A DNA stretch of 64,000 nt from assembly GCF_001750145.1 (NCBI RefSeq), contig NZ_CP015732.1, positions 2,418,001 through 2,482,000 of the forward strand. Reading direction: 5' to 3'. The notes under the pieces are model-generated. The model was not told the DNA's origin and made no database searches. It was given only the letters and a program-made list of their open reading frames with translations. Shown piece after piece: positions 31,595 through 39,799 of this stretch. The DNA is from Arthrobacter sp. U41. Lineage in GTDB: Bacteria > Actinomycetota > Actinomycetes > Actinomycetales > Micrococcaceae. Numbering within the stretch: position 1 is the stretch's first letter; every line of letters begins with the position of its first letter. A program made the translations under genes and the position numbers.

Positions 31595-32587
31595 TCAGCG
31601 GCGGAGGGCGCTCCGCAGCCGCGCGGGCAGCTTCCGGGCCGCCAGGACGCCGCGGCGGGCAGCCTGGGCCCCCTGCCTGGCCAGCTGGTACCCGCTGTAG
31701 CGCAGCTTCCGCACCGGCAGGTCCCAGGTTCCGGGGTATGAGACCTCGCGTCCGCCAAAGGACTTTTTGAAGGCGGTAAACCCTGCCCACTGGTGCTCAG
31801 GCTGGTCCGCGGGTGCCACGCCCCACAGATCCACATGCTTCAGGCCCTTGTCCCTGGCATCGGCCATCAGGGTGACCAGCAGCGGAATTCCGGCGCTGAG
31901 CTTCCGGTGCGCGTCGTCCAGGGCGGCGTGGGCGTAGGTGCGGGTGTCCGCGGAGTCGTAGGCCAGGGCGGCGGCGATGGGTTCGCCCGCGAGTTCGGCG
32001 ATGAAGAGCGTCGCGGCGCCGGCCGGCATCAGCGAGCGGGCCACCTGCGTCAGGTACTCGTCGCTCTGCGGCTTGAAACCGTTGCGCGCCGCCGTCAGGT
32101 GCAGGAAGGTCAGCAGCACGGAGATCTCGGCCGGGTCCTGGCTGGCGCGGAACGTCACACCCTTCTTGTGGATGTTCCGGTACAGATTGCGGTTCGCCGG
32201 CTTCATGTCCGCGAGGACGTCCTTGAAGTCCCGGTCCAGGTCCACGATCCAGCTCAGTTCGGGCTGCTGGCTGGCCGGGGCGGGCCGGAGCCCGCGGGCC
32301 CGCAGGACCGCACCGGCGTCCGCGGCCGGGAAACCGGCATCGACGGGCTCAACCCGGACGAACACGGCCCCGCAGCTGCGCGCCAGGTCCGTCAGCGCCG
32401 CCAGGGCGGCGTCGAACGCGGCCAGGGAAGCGGCAACCGGGCCGTAAGGGGCGTAGAGGAGTTTCCCGGCCGGGTTGCTTTCCTCGATGGCCAGGAAGCG
32501 CCAGCCGGGGCCGGAGCGTTCGTGGACTGTCCGCCCCAGGGCGCGCTGGAAATTGGCCCAGGCCGGGCTCTGCAGGAAATGGTCCAC
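31595..32587 (-). CDS. FemX/FemAB family peptidoglycan bridge aminoacyltransferase
   Basis: 330-aa peptidyltransferase with two GNAT-like halves (FemABX family) that uses aminoacyl-tRNA to add amino acids to the lipid II stem peptide, building the interpeptide bridge. Family-typical stretches include MKPANRNLYRNIHKKGVTF (about 150-170), TLFIAELAGEPIAAALAY (about 210-228), HKLSAG-like HRKLSAGIPLLVTLMADA and LWGVAPAD. The GTG at 32587 has GGGAG 9 nt upstream and lies 4 bp after the manA stop; a longer frame starting inside manA is less likely. The last 35 residues are Arg/Ala-rich. Confidence 0.88.
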   Translation of the reverse strand: MDHFLQSPAWANFQRALGRTVHERSGPGWRFLAIEESNPAGKLLYAPYGPVAASLAAFDAALAALTDLARSCGAVFVRVEPVDAGFPAADAGAVLRARGLRPAPASQQPELSWIVDLDRDFKDVLADMKPANRNLYRNIHKKGVTFRASQDPAEISVLLTFLHLTAARNGFKPQSDEYLTQVARSLMPAGAATLFIAELAGEPIAAALAYDSADTRTYAHAALDDAHRKLSAGIPLLVTLMADARDKGLKHVDLWGVAPADQPEHQWAGFTAFKKSFGGREVSYPGTWDLPVRKLRYSGYQLARQGAQAARRGVLAARKLPARLRSALRR

Positions 32588-32591
32588 GGTC

Positions 32592-33884
32592 TCAGGCTCC
32601 CAGGCCGGTGGTGACGGCAAAGGCCAGGGCGGTCCCGGTGGCGCCCGATGCGGCGTGTGCATTCACCGGTGCCTCGGCGGCGGGCAGGAAGGCGCTCGCG
32701 CCGCGCTCCAGCCGCAGCTCGCCCTTGGGGGAGTCGAGGATCAGGGATCCGGACACAACGATGATCACCGCCGCACCCGACTGTGCCAGCGGGACGGGCT
32801 GCGCGCCGGGCTCAAGCTGGACGCGCTGGAGCTGGAATTCGCGGAACGGGGGCCGGAAGACCTCCTGTCCCAGCATCGTGGTTTCGGGTTTGAGCATCGG
32901 CACACCGGCGGTCTCAAAGGCGACGGTGCGGAGCAGTTCGGGCACGTCCACGAACTTCGGGGTCAGGCCCCCGCGCAGCACGTTGTCCGAGGACGCCATC
33001 ACCTCGATGCCCAGGCCGTGCAGGTAGGCATGGACGTTGCCCGCCGGCAGGTAGACCGCCTCGCCGGGCGCCAGCGAGACGCGGTTCAGCAGCAGTGAAA
33101 TCAGCACGCCCGGATCGCCCGGGTACTGCGCATTGAGGGTGACGACGGTGGAAAGCTCGGCCTGGTAGGGCGCCGTGGGGGCACCGGAAACCAGGGCGGC
33201 CACAATCGCGGCCGTCGCCTCCGCGACGGTGTCGCCGCCGGCGATCAGCCGCTCGAAGGCCGAGCGCAGGGCCGTGTGCTCCTCGGGCTGCGCCAGATCC
33301 TCCAGCAGCAGCGGAACGAGCGGAGGAAGCTCCAGCCCGGCCAGCTCAAAATCCGCCACCAGCAGCTCGAAGACGGCGCGCGCGTCCGCCGCGGGCCGGA
33401 AGCCGCACAGCGCCTCGAACGGGGTCAGCGCGAGGAGCATCTCGGGCTTGTGGTTATCGTCCCTGTAATTGCGCTCCGCAGCCGCGCGGTCGACTCCGGC
33501 GGCCTCCTCGCGGGCGAACCCCGCCCGGGCCTGCCCGAGGGTCGGATGAACCTGCAGCGAGAGGGGGCTGTCGGCGGCCAAAACCTTGAGCAGGAACGGA
33601 AGGCGGGGACCGAATTCGGCCACGCTGTCGCCGCCCAGATGGTGCTCCGGGTCTTCCGCGATCAGCGCGTCCAGGGACCGGCGTCCGCCGTCGTCGGCGA
33701 CCGCGGCGTGGGCGCCGGTCGATCCGGCACCGCCCGGGCTGAGCGCCACCGACGGGGAGTCCGGGTGCGCGCCGATCCACAGCTCCGCCTCGGGGCCGCC
33801 GGAAGCCGCCCTGCCGAGGAGCCCGGCAATGGCTGTCGTGGAGCCCCAGGCGTAGGGCCGGAGGACATTCTCGAGTTCGTACAC
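32592..33884 (-). CDS. manA: Mannose-6-phosphate isomerase, class I
   Basis: 430-aa zinc cupin enzyme that interconverts fructose 6-phosphate and mannose 6-phosphate, feeding GDP-mannose for glycans (the window also encodes a protein O-mannosyltransferase). Zinc ligands lie in LSLQVHPTLGQA (Gln, His) and DDNHKPEMLLAL (His, Glu) and in the later NVHAYLHG; the N-terminal YELENVLRPYAWGS is the family start. GTG start. The order LCP gene - manA - femX on one strand with 58-bp and 4-bp gaps indicates an envelope operon. Confidence 0.94.
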   Translation of the reverse strand: MYELENVLRPYAWGSTTAIAGLLGRAASGGPEAELWIGAHPDSPSVALSPGGAGSTGAHAAVADDGGRRSLDALIAEDPEHHLGGDSVAEFGPRLPFLLKVLAADSPLSLQVHPTLGQARAGFAREEAAGVDRAAAERNYRDDNHKPEMLLALTPFEALCGFRPAADARAVFELLVADFELAGLELPPLVPLLLEDLAQPEEHTALRSAFERLIAGGDTVAEATAAIVAALVSGAPTAPYQAELSTVVTLNAQYPGDPGVLISLLLNRVSLAPGEAVYLPAGNVHAYLHGLGIEVMASSDNVLRGGLTPKFVDVPELLRTVAFETAGVPMLKPETTMLGQEVFRPPFREFQLQRVQLEPGAQPVPLAQSGAAVIIVVSGSLILDSPKGELRLERGASAFLPAAEAPVNAHAASGATGTALAFAVTTGLGA

Positions 33885-33942
33885 TGCCGGGGTGTCCCTA
33901 TCTGTTCTGGAATGCTGTGACGGAAAGACTGGCTGCTGGGGG

Positions 33943-35574
33943 CTAGAGCGGGGCGCACTGGCCGTTTGTGGCGACCAGGTTGCGGATCGACTGTTCGTCG
34001 CCGTAGCGCTTGAACTCGTTCAGCATCTCTTCGGTGATCGGCTCGCCCTCGGGCGTGGTGGTCACCGGAGTGAAGTCCGACGGCGGCGGCGCGGGCTGGG
34101 TGCGCGGCGGCCCGCCGGCTGCCGAGAGCGGTCCGGGTGCCGCGTCCTGCTGCCGGATGCCGTCGTCGGCGCTTGCCGCGGGGGCGGGCCCGAGGAGGGC
34201 ATCGACCTTCTGGTGGATCTGGTCGAAGTCCGGGACCGTGGAGAAGGACGCGTCGAAGTCGGGCGGTCCGATGGTCAGCCGGCGCATTTCCTGGCCCTTG
34301 GCCTTCATCGCGAGGTCCACGAAGCTGCCGAGCTGGCCCGCGGAGATGTTGGAGTCGACCACCTTGGTGCCGGCCTTGACGATGTCCTCGAACTTCGCCA
34401 GCAGGGTGGCCGGATCCAGCTGCTTCAGCATCGCCTGCTGGACGCACTGCTGGCGGGCGATGCGGGCGTAGTCGTCCACGAATTCGCGCGAGCGGCCGTA
34501 CCAGAGGGCGTGGTAGCCGTCCAGGGTGTTGTCGCCGGCCGGGATCCAGCCCAGCGGCATGCCGTGGATGCCGTTGGCTTCGTCAACGGTCTCGCCGCTG
34601 ATCGGTACCCAGCCGCCGGCCTTGATCCGGATGCCGCCCATGGCGTCGATGAGCTTGGCGAAGCCGTCCATGTCCACGAGCACGTAGGCCTGGACGGTGA
34701 TGCCCAGGGTTCCGGACACGGCCTCCAGTGTGGCCTGCGCACCCGGGTCCGGCACCCCGGGGTACAGGTCCTGGTGGTCGTTGGTGACTTCGGTGTTGAT
34801 GGCGTTGATGAGGCATTCGTTGCCGCAGTCGTAGCCGTCAGGGTAGATCGTGCGCATCGGGGAGTCTTCGCTGAACTGTGCGTTCTGCAGGTTGCGGGGC
34901 ACCGAGATGATGGCGGTCTCGCCGGTCTTGGCGTCCACACTGATGACCGACAGGCTGTCCGGCCGGCGGCCGGTACGGTCTGATCCGGCGTCGCCGCCCA
35001 TCATCAGGAAGTTGTACCGGCCCTCCGAGGGTTCCATGGTCGGTCCGGCGGAGAAGATGCTGCCGATGGCGTCGCGGCTGACATTGAGCAGGTAGGCGGC
35101 ATAGCCCAGCGAACCGCTGCTGAGGATCATCGCCAGCACCAGGGCGCCAACGACGGCGGGGCGCACCCTGGGTGGCAGCAGCACGGGACGGATCAGCCGC
35201 AGGGTGTTGATGAAGAGGGCCGCCCAGCCGATGGCCAGCGCCGCGAGGCCGATGATGAGCAGCAGCGAGCTGACCGGGCCGGTGAACAGGTTGATCAGCG
35301 TCGGCCGGGATACCGCGAGGAGCACCGCGGCCAGGACGGCCAGCACCCAGACGGTGAGGGTAACGCGCAGCGCCATCCGTCCCAGCCGCCGGTTGCCGGC
35401 AACGATCTGGGCGCTGCCGGGCACGAGCAGCGTCATCAGGACCAGCAGGAAGGCACGCTTGGTCAGAACCGGGGCGGCCGCTCCCGAGGGATAACGGACG
35501 GGATCCGTGAGCGACGGCGCAGCCGTCCGGTTCCGCGGCGCCGGCTGGCGGGGGTGGGCGTAACTGTTGGTCAT
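33943..35574 (-). CDS. LytR-CpsA-Psr (LCP) family protein
   Basis: 543-aa membrane protein likely to ligate polyisoprenyl-linked glycopolymers to peptidoglycan. About four hydrophobic helices occupy residues 40-165; the extracytoplasmic LCP domain spans roughly 185-420, with the family residues NFLMMGGDAGSDRTGRRPDSL, the Arg of SVPRNLQ, and the later INAINTEV and ARQQCVQQAMLKQL. Most LCP proteins have one membrane helix; the four-helix N-terminus is typical of some actinobacterial members. The ATG has AAGGA upstream and lies 10 bp after purE; the frame continues upstream inside purE but that is a shadow. Confidence 0.9.
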   Translation of the reverse strand: MTNSYAHPRQPAPRNRTAAPSLTDPVRYPSGAAAPVLTKRAFLLVLMTLLVPGSAQIVAGNRRLGRMALRVTLTVWVLAVLAAVLLAVSRPTLINLFTGPVSSLLLIIGLAALAIGWAALFINTLRLIRPVLLPPRVRPAVVGALVLAMILSSGSLGYAAYLLNVSRDAIGSIFSAGPTMEPSEGRYNFLMMGGDAGSDRTGRRPDSLSVISVDAKTGETAIISVPRNLQNAQFSEDSPMRTIYPDGYDCGNECLINAINTEVTNDHQDLYPGVPDPGAQATLEAVSGTLGITVQAYVLVDMDGFAKLIDAMGGIRIKAGGWVPISGETVDEANGIHGMPLGWIPAGDNTLDGYHALWYGRSREFVDDYARIARQQCVQQAMLKQLDPATLLAKFEDIVKAGTKVVDSNISAGQLGSFVDLAMKAKGQEMRRLTIGPPDFDASFSTVPDFDQIHQKVDALLGPAPAASADDGIRQQDAAPGPLSAAGGPPRTQPAPPPSDFTPVTTTPEGEPITEEMLNEFKRYGDEQSIRNLVATNGQCAPL

Positions 35575-35584
35575 CTGGTGATCC

Positions 35585-36196
35585 TTAACGGCTGCCCCGG
35601 GTGACGACGTTGGCATCGGCGAACACTTCGCCCACCTTGTGCCGCAGGCTTGCACCCTTGCGGGTGGCAACGTCATTGAGCTCCTGGGCGAAGTCGAGCA
35701 GATCGGCGCGGAGCCGGGCCGCCAGGGGATCCGTGCCGGTGGCCAGCATGCGGACGGCCAGGAGACCGGCGTTCCGGGCCCCGCCGATGGAGACGGTCGC
35801 GACGGGGACCCCGGCAGGCATCTGGACGATGGAGAGCAGGGAGTCCATGCCGTCGAGGGTCTTGAGCGGCACCGGCACACCGATGACCGGCAGCGGGGTG
35901 ACGGAGGCGAGCATGCCCGGCAGGTGCGCGGCGCCGCCGGCGCCGGCAATGATGACGCGCAGTCCGCGCTCATGGGCGGTGCGGCCATAGCTGATCATTT
36001 CCAGCGGCATCCGGTGCGCGGAGACGACGTCGGCCTCAAAGGGGATGCCGAATTCGGCGAGGGCCTCGGCGGCAGCCTCCATCACGGGCCAGTCGGAGTC
36101 CGAGCCCATCACGAGCCCGACGATCGGGGCGTCGGCGTCCGGCGCTGCCGGGGACTGGGCGTCCGTGGACCGGGGCGTGCTGCTGCTGGCGCTCAT
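35585..36196 (-). CDS. purE: N5-carboxyaminoimidazole ribonucleotide mutase PurE
   Basis: 203-aa class I PurE that converts N5-CAIR to CAIR in purine synthesis. The active-site strand GSDSDWPVM (about 31-39) and VVSAHRMP (57-64) are intact, followed by the [14 protein letters not shown] loop. The N-terminal 22 residues are a disordered extension. Its ATG overlaps the purK stop (ATGA), so PurK and PurE, which act in sequence, are made together. Confidence 0.95.
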   Translation of the reverse strand: MSASSSTPRSTDAQSPAAPDADAPIVGLVMGSDSDWPVMEAAAEALAEFGIPFEADVVSAHRMPLEMISYGRTAHERGLRVIIAGAGGAAHLPGMLASVTPLPVIGVPVPLKTLDGMDSLLSIVQMPAGVPVATVSIGGARNAGLLAVRMLATGTDPLAARLRADLLDFAQELNDVATRKGASLRHKVGEVFADANVVTRGSR

Positions 36197-37389
36197 GCGT
36201 TCTCCTCGTGGGCTCCCGCTGCGGTGCGGGCCCAGGCCCGTCCGTTCCGGATGATGTTGGCGACGGTGGTGGCACGCTCCCGGACGGAATCGATCTCGGC
36301 CGCGGAGCCGCCGACGAGGTTGACGTGTCCGATCTTGCGCCCGGGCCGGACGGCCTTGCCGTAGCAGTGGACCTTCGCGGCGGGTTCGCTGGCCAGGGCT
36401 GCGGGGTAGGCGGAGAACAGGTTCTGGTTCTCGCCGCCCAGGAAGTTCTTCATCACGACCACGGGGCCCAGTAGGTCCGTCGCACCGAGGGGCAGGTTGA
36501 GGATCGCCCGGAGGTGCTGTTCGAACTGGCTCGTCACCGAGCCGTCCTGCGTCCAGTGGCCGGTGTTGTGCGGACGCATGGCAAGTTCGTTGATCAGGAA
36601 GCCTGTTCCGACGCCGGGGGTTTCGAACAATTCCACCGCCATAACACCGGTGACGCCGAGCTCGCTGGCGATCCGCAGGGCGGCGTTCTCCGCCGCGGCC
36701 GCGACCTCCAGCGGGATGTCCAGTGCCGGGGCGATGACTTCGTCGCAGACGCCGTCGACCTGGATCGTGTGCACCACGGGCCAGGCGCGCGCTTCACCGT
36801 CCGGGGTCCGCGCCACCAGGGCCGAGAGTTCGCGGCTGAATTCCACCTTGGCCTCGGCCAGCAGCGGCGACATCGCCGCGAACCAGTCCGCGGTGTCCGC
36901 AGCCTCCGCCGCGGAGCCGACGATCCGCACCCCCTTGCCGTCGTACCCGCCGCGCGGGGTCTTCAGCACGACAGGCCAGCCGGTGTCCTCGCCGAACGCG
37001 ATCAGCCCGGCGACGTCGTCGACGGCGGCCCAGCGCGGATTGGGCAGTTCGAGCCTGTCGATGGCTGCCCGCATCACAAGCTTGTCCTGGGCGTTGACCA
37101 GCGCGTCCGGTCCGGGGTGGACGTTGACGCCGGCCCGCTGCAGGGCGCGGAGATGCTCCGTGGGGACGTGCTCATGGTCGAACGTCAGTACGTCCAGGCC
37201 GCGGGAGAACTCGAGCAGATGGTCCAGGTCGGTGTAATCACCGACCGGGGCATTGGCCACGGCAGAGACGGCTGAGACGTCCTCACCTTCGGCAAGAACG
37301 CGGAGCTCGAAGCCCAGGGCGGTGGCCGCCGGGGCCATCATTCGGGCGAGCTGGCCGCCGCCAACCACACCGATCACAGGAAAAGTCAC
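36193..37389 (-). CDS. purK: 5-(carboxyamino)imidazole ribonucleotide synthase PurK
   Basis: 398-aa ATP-grasp enzyme making N5-CAIR from AIR, bicarbonate and ATP. The N-terminal preATP-grasp fold shows [14 protein letters not shown], and the ATP-grasp core shows [15 protein letters not shown] and [21 protein letters not shown] [13 protein letters not shown]. The GTG at 37389 gives [12 protein letters not shown], the normal start; an upstream frame of 31 codons is rejected. TAGGCT lies 7 nt before the GTG. It is divergent from the GtrA gene, with only 153 bp between start codons. Confidence 0.93.
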   Translation of the reverse strand: MTFPVIGVVGGGQLARMMAPAATALGFELRVLAEGEDVSAVSAVANAPVGDYTDLDHLLEFSRGLDVLTFDHEHVPTEHLRALQRAGVNVHPGPDALVNAQDKLVMRAAIDRLELPNPRWAAVDDVAGLIAFGEDTGWPVVLKTPRGGYDGKGVRIVGSAAEAADTADWFAAMSPLLAEAKVEFSRELSALVARTPDGEARAWPVVHTIQVDGVCDEVIAPALDIPLEVAAAAENAALRIASELGVTGVMAVELFETPGVGTGFLINELAMRPHNTGHWTQDGSVTSQFEQHLRAILNLPLGATDLLGPVVVMKNFLGGENQNLFSAYPAALASEPAAKVHCYGKAVRPGRKIGHVNLVGGSAAEIDSVRERATTVANIIRNGRAWARTAAGAHEENA

Positions 37390-37396
37390 ATGTCCC

Positions 37397-37402
37397 AGCC
37401 TA
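37397..37402 (-). promoter_or_regulatory. Predicted -10 box of purK
   Basis: TAGGCT, 7 nt, then the GTG at 37389; no Shine-Dalgarno between. Confidence 0.5.
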
Positions 37403-37542
37403 CCGAAAACCTCGTCATAACCCGGCTTTTGGACGTCCCGGTGCGGGTCCGGCACGGGAAAGCCGGGGCGAGTTCCCCGCAATCGGCGCTAAAATGGGCA
37501 GTTGGCCCAATGGCCGACAGTTCAAGAGGGCCACGGAGGGTC

Positions 37543-38127
37543 ATGATTACTACACTTACCGAGCGCTTGCGGGGGCTCGCCTCGCTCTTCTGGCGCGAAG
37601 TGGCCAAGTTCGGTGCGGTCGGCGGTGTTGCGTTCATCATCGACAACGGACTCACGTACTACCTGATGCACGGCCCGATGACCGACAGCGAGGCCAAGGC
37701 CCGCTTCGTGGGCGCCAGCATCGCCACCGTTTTCTCCTGGATTGCGAACCGTTTCTGGACCTTCCGCCACCGCCGCCAGGACAATGTGCTCCGCGAGTTC
37801 GCGATGTTCATCCTGATCAACGGCATCGGCATCGGCATCTCCACCGGGTTCACCGCCCTGGCCAAGTACAGCTTCGGCGTCACGGACAAGAACATGCTGT
37901 TCGCTGCCGGTGTCGTGGGCATCCTGGTAGCCACGGTGGTGCGGTTCTTCGCCTACCGCTTCCTCGTCTTCAACAAGGAACTCGACGAAGAGCCGGAGTT
38001 CTCCCACGACCACGAGATCATCGAACGGCATCCGCACACCCACCCGGGCGTCACAGTCAAGAGCCCCGCCGTCCAGAGCCGCGCGGTGAAGGATCCGGAA
38101 CTGCCGGGCCCGCCCGCCAAAGGGTAA
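37543..38127 (+). CDS. GtrA family membrane protein
   Basis: 194-aa protein with four membrane helices in the GtrA/DPMS3 pattern: VAKFGAVGGVAFIIDNGLTY, VGASIATVFSWIANRFWTFR, MFILINGIGIGISTGF and VRFFAYRFLVFNK. GtrA proteins help flip or use polyprenyl-linked sugars during cell-wall polysaccharide decoration. The ATG at 37543 has GGAGGG just upstream (short spacer); the frame is open to 37390 with other possible starts, for example ATG 37510, so the N-terminus is uncertain. The C-terminal 50 residues are hydrophilic. In mycobacteria a GtrA gene also neighbours purE/purK. Confidence 0.88.
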   Translation: MITTLTERLRGLASLFWREVAKFGAVGGVAFIIDNGLTYYLMHGPMTDSEAKARFVGASIATVFSWIANRFWTFRHRRQDNVLREFAMFILINGIGIGISTGFTALAKYSFGVTDKNMLFAAGVVGILVATVVRFFAYRFLVFNKELDEEPEFSHDHEIIERHPHTHPGVTVKSPAVQSRAVKDPELPGPPAKG

Positions 38128-38172
38128 GCGCCGGCTCCGGCCTCCGGAGGCGGTCCTCCCGCGAAGGGGCGC

Positions 38173-38877
38173 TCAGCTGCCGTTGACGCGCTCGTCCGCC
38201 AGCAGCTTCTCCGTCACCGCGACGGCGGGGTGCACCAGCACCACCGAGCCGTCGCTCTTCCAAGCACCCAGGGACTGGGCCAGGGCGGCCTCCAGCCCTT
38301 CTCCCGCAGGAACCAGCAGCCGCACACCGTCCCCGTGCGCCGCGGCGAAGCCGTCCAGCAGCTCCGCGTGGGTGTGCGGGGTCCCCGCGGCGCCCAGCAC
38401 GGCACGCCGGGAGGCTTCCGGGTCCACGTGCGGCATAAAAACGTCGCCGTGGGAGCGCACCTCGGCGGCATAATCCACGACGCCGGTGGGCAGCTCGCCC
38501 GGCCACCGCATGGCCAGCGCCGGCAGGGCCACGGCCAGGACGGCGTCGAAGGCTCCCTGCGCCGCCCCGGGCCCCGGATCGCCGGTGGCCAGCAGATCAG
38601 CCTCAGCGTCGTCGAACACGACCTCCATTCCGAGCTGCCAGGCCGCGAGGGCCAGGATGACGGACTTCCAATGGGCCGGCAGATCCAGCCGGAGCCGCGT
38701 CCCGGGTTCGGCGTCGAGCTCGTCCTGCAGGAGGTTGCTGGTCTTCGCCACCCAGTTGTCCAGCACCCGTCCGGAGAGCTCAACGCGCTCGGACTCAGGC
38801 CCGTACCAGGTGAGCCGGGGGGAGGTGGACTGGCCGGAACGCAGTGCTGTCATCAGTTCGATTGCCGGGATGCTCAT
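38173..38877 (-). CDS. TIGR03089 family protein
   Basis: 234-aa actinobacterial protein resembling the N-terminal part of AMP-binding (acyl-CoA ligase) enzymes but too short to be one: it has PRLTWYGPESERVELSGRVLDNWVAKTSNLLQDE-type start (about residues 20-53) and GTRLRLDLPAHW, yet no TSGTTG ATP loop or catalytic lysine region. TIGR03089 members lie next to LCP and WhiB genes in many actinobacteria, including mycobacteria; function unknown. A 7-bp inverted repeat sits 18-43 bp upstream of the ATG. Confidence 0.88.
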   Translation of the reverse strand: MSIPAIELMTALRSGQSTSPRLTWYGPESERVELSGRVLDNWVAKTSNLLQDELDAEPGTRLRLDLPAHWKSVILALAAWQLGMEVVFDDAEADLLATGDPGPGAAQGAFDAVLAVALPALAMRWPGELPTGVVDYAAEVRSHGDVFMPHVDPEASRRAVLGAAGTPHTHAELLDGFAAAHGDGVRLLVPAGEGLEAALAQSLGAWKSDGSVVLVHPAVAVTEKLLADERVNGS

Positions 38878-38894
38878 GGCTTCATCTTGCCACG

Positions 38895-38920
38895 ATGACA
38901 GGGCGTGTGATCTCTGTCAT
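38895..38920. promoter_or_regulatory. Inverted repeat upstream of the TIGR03089 gene
   Basis: Perfect 7-bp arms ATGACAG and CTGTCAT with a 12-bp spacer. Size and position (18-43 bp before the ATG) suit a dimeric repressor operator. No known consensus was matched. Confidence 0.4.
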
Positions 38921-39109
38921 ACAACCCCCGGGGCCGGCCGGACGGGATCACCGGCGCAGATCAAAAAGTTCCCCGTAAATTCAACAAAAATTCTCCGAAG
39001 TGCTCAGCACCCTGATTATTCCGCGGGTTCTTCGGGCCGGAGCGTAAAAATCCCGGGCGTGGCGTGCCCCGGATTTCCGTCCCGGGTTGATTATTATCTC
39101 CGCCGCGGC

Positions 39110-39139
39110 TTGACTCCGGGTTACTTACACACGTGTAAT
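39110..39139 (+). promoter_or_regulatory. Predicted whiB promoter with overlapping palindrome
   Basis: TTGACT (39110-39115), 18-bp spacer, TGTAAT (39134-39139). The perfect inverted repeat TTACAC-AC-GTGTAA (39125-39138) covers the end of the spacer and most of the -10 box, so a bound regulator would block RNA polymerase. The predicted start near 39146 gives a leader of about 80 nt. Confidence 0.6.
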
Positions 39140-39198
39140 TAGGTATCGAAAGCCAATGCGCAGAAACCGGCACACAACCGAGTGCCAAGGATCAGTCA

Positions 39199-39237
39199 AT
39201 GGCTGCAAAATCAGAGAGGAAACGCCAATGGGGCTAG
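39199..39237 (+). CDS. 12-codon upstream ORF overlapping the whiB start
   Basis: ATG at 39199 opens MAAKSERKRQWG and stops at TAG 39235-39237, ten bases past the first base of the whiB ATG (39228), in another frame. AAGGA with a 7-nt spacer is a near-ideal ribosome-binding site. The whiB ribosome-binding site (AGAGAGGA) lies inside this ORF, so its translation must affect whiB initiation. Confidence 0.5.
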   Translation: MAAKSERKRQWG

Positions 39238-39770
39238 CAGAGCGTATCCATGAAGAGGCCGTCGTTGCTGGGCAGGCCACGGCCAAATACCGTTCCCGCG
39301 GGGTGCCGGGTGACTGGTACGTAGATCCGGCCGACCCGGACGCGGCAGAACGCTTCAACGAACACACCAAGGACTCACTGCAGGACCAGGCGACTGCCTT
39401 CCTCGCGGCGCACGACGAACTTCTGTCCGGTCCGGACCAGGACAACGACCTGCACGACCCGCCGATGGAACTCCAGACCCTCCACGCGGGCACCACCGCG
39501 CAGCCGGTCTGGATCGGTCTGCCCTCCCAGCAGGACTTCGACGACGAAGGCGAGCTGGGCTGGCAGACGGACGCCCTCTGTGCACAGACTGACCCGGAGG
39601 CATTCTTCCCCGAGAAGGGTGGCTCCACCCGCGACGCCAAGAAGGTCTGCGGGGCATGCAACGTCCGCTCGCAGTGCCTCGAATACGCCCTGTCAAACGA
39701 CGAGCGTTTCGGAATCTGGGGTGGCCTCTCCGAGCGCGAGCGGCGCCGGCTTAGGAAGCGAGCGATCTAA
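39228..39770 (+). CDS. WhiB family transcriptional regulator (WhiB2/WhmD-like)
   Basis: 180-aa iron-sulfur regulator. The four cluster cysteines are Cys118, Cys141, Cys144 and Cys150 (LCAQ, then VCGACNVRSQC), followed by GIWGG (162-166) and a basic C-terminal DNA-binding tail (SERERRRLRKRAI). The 110-residue acidic N-terminal extension exceeds most WhiB proteins (80-130 aa total). Linkage to TIGR03089, LCP, manA, DUF3499 and ahcY matches the whiB2 (whmD) region of mycobacteria, where it controls septation. The ATG at 39228 has AGAGAGGA upstream, inside a short upstream ORF. Confidence 0.9.
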   Translation: MGLAERIHEEAVVAGQATAKYRSRGVPGDWYVDPADPDAAERFNEHTKDSLQDQATAFLAAHDELLSGPDQDNDLHDPPMELQTLHAGTTAQPVWIGLPSQQDFDDEGELGWQTDALCAQTDPEAFFPEKGGSTRDAKKVCGACNVRSQCLEYALSNDERFGIWGGLSERERRRLRKRAI

Positions 39771-39799
39771 TTCTTCAGGAAGTACGAGTCACCGCCGTC

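Larger units (their letters stand above)
38878..39227. other. Regulatory region between TIGR03089 and whiB
   Basis: 350 bp between divergent genes. It holds an inverted repeat ATGACAG-N12-CTGTCAT (38895-38901, 38914-38920) near the TIGR03089 start; an A/T-rich stretch (38960-39000), unusual for this genome; a strong -35/-10 pair for whiB (39110-39139) with an overlapping palindrome; and a 12-codon ORF (39199-39237) with a good ribosome-binding site that overlaps the whiB start. No larger gene is evident; a small RNA cannot be excluded. Confidence 0.6.

Noticed and set aside
31200..31836. Overlapping reading frames through the repeat array encoding repeated peptides such as MSIPGPEDWACP
   Set aside because: The frames shift from copy to copy because the unit is not a multiple of three, none has a ribosome-binding site, and both strands are open to a similar extent; this is a by-product of GC-rich repeats.
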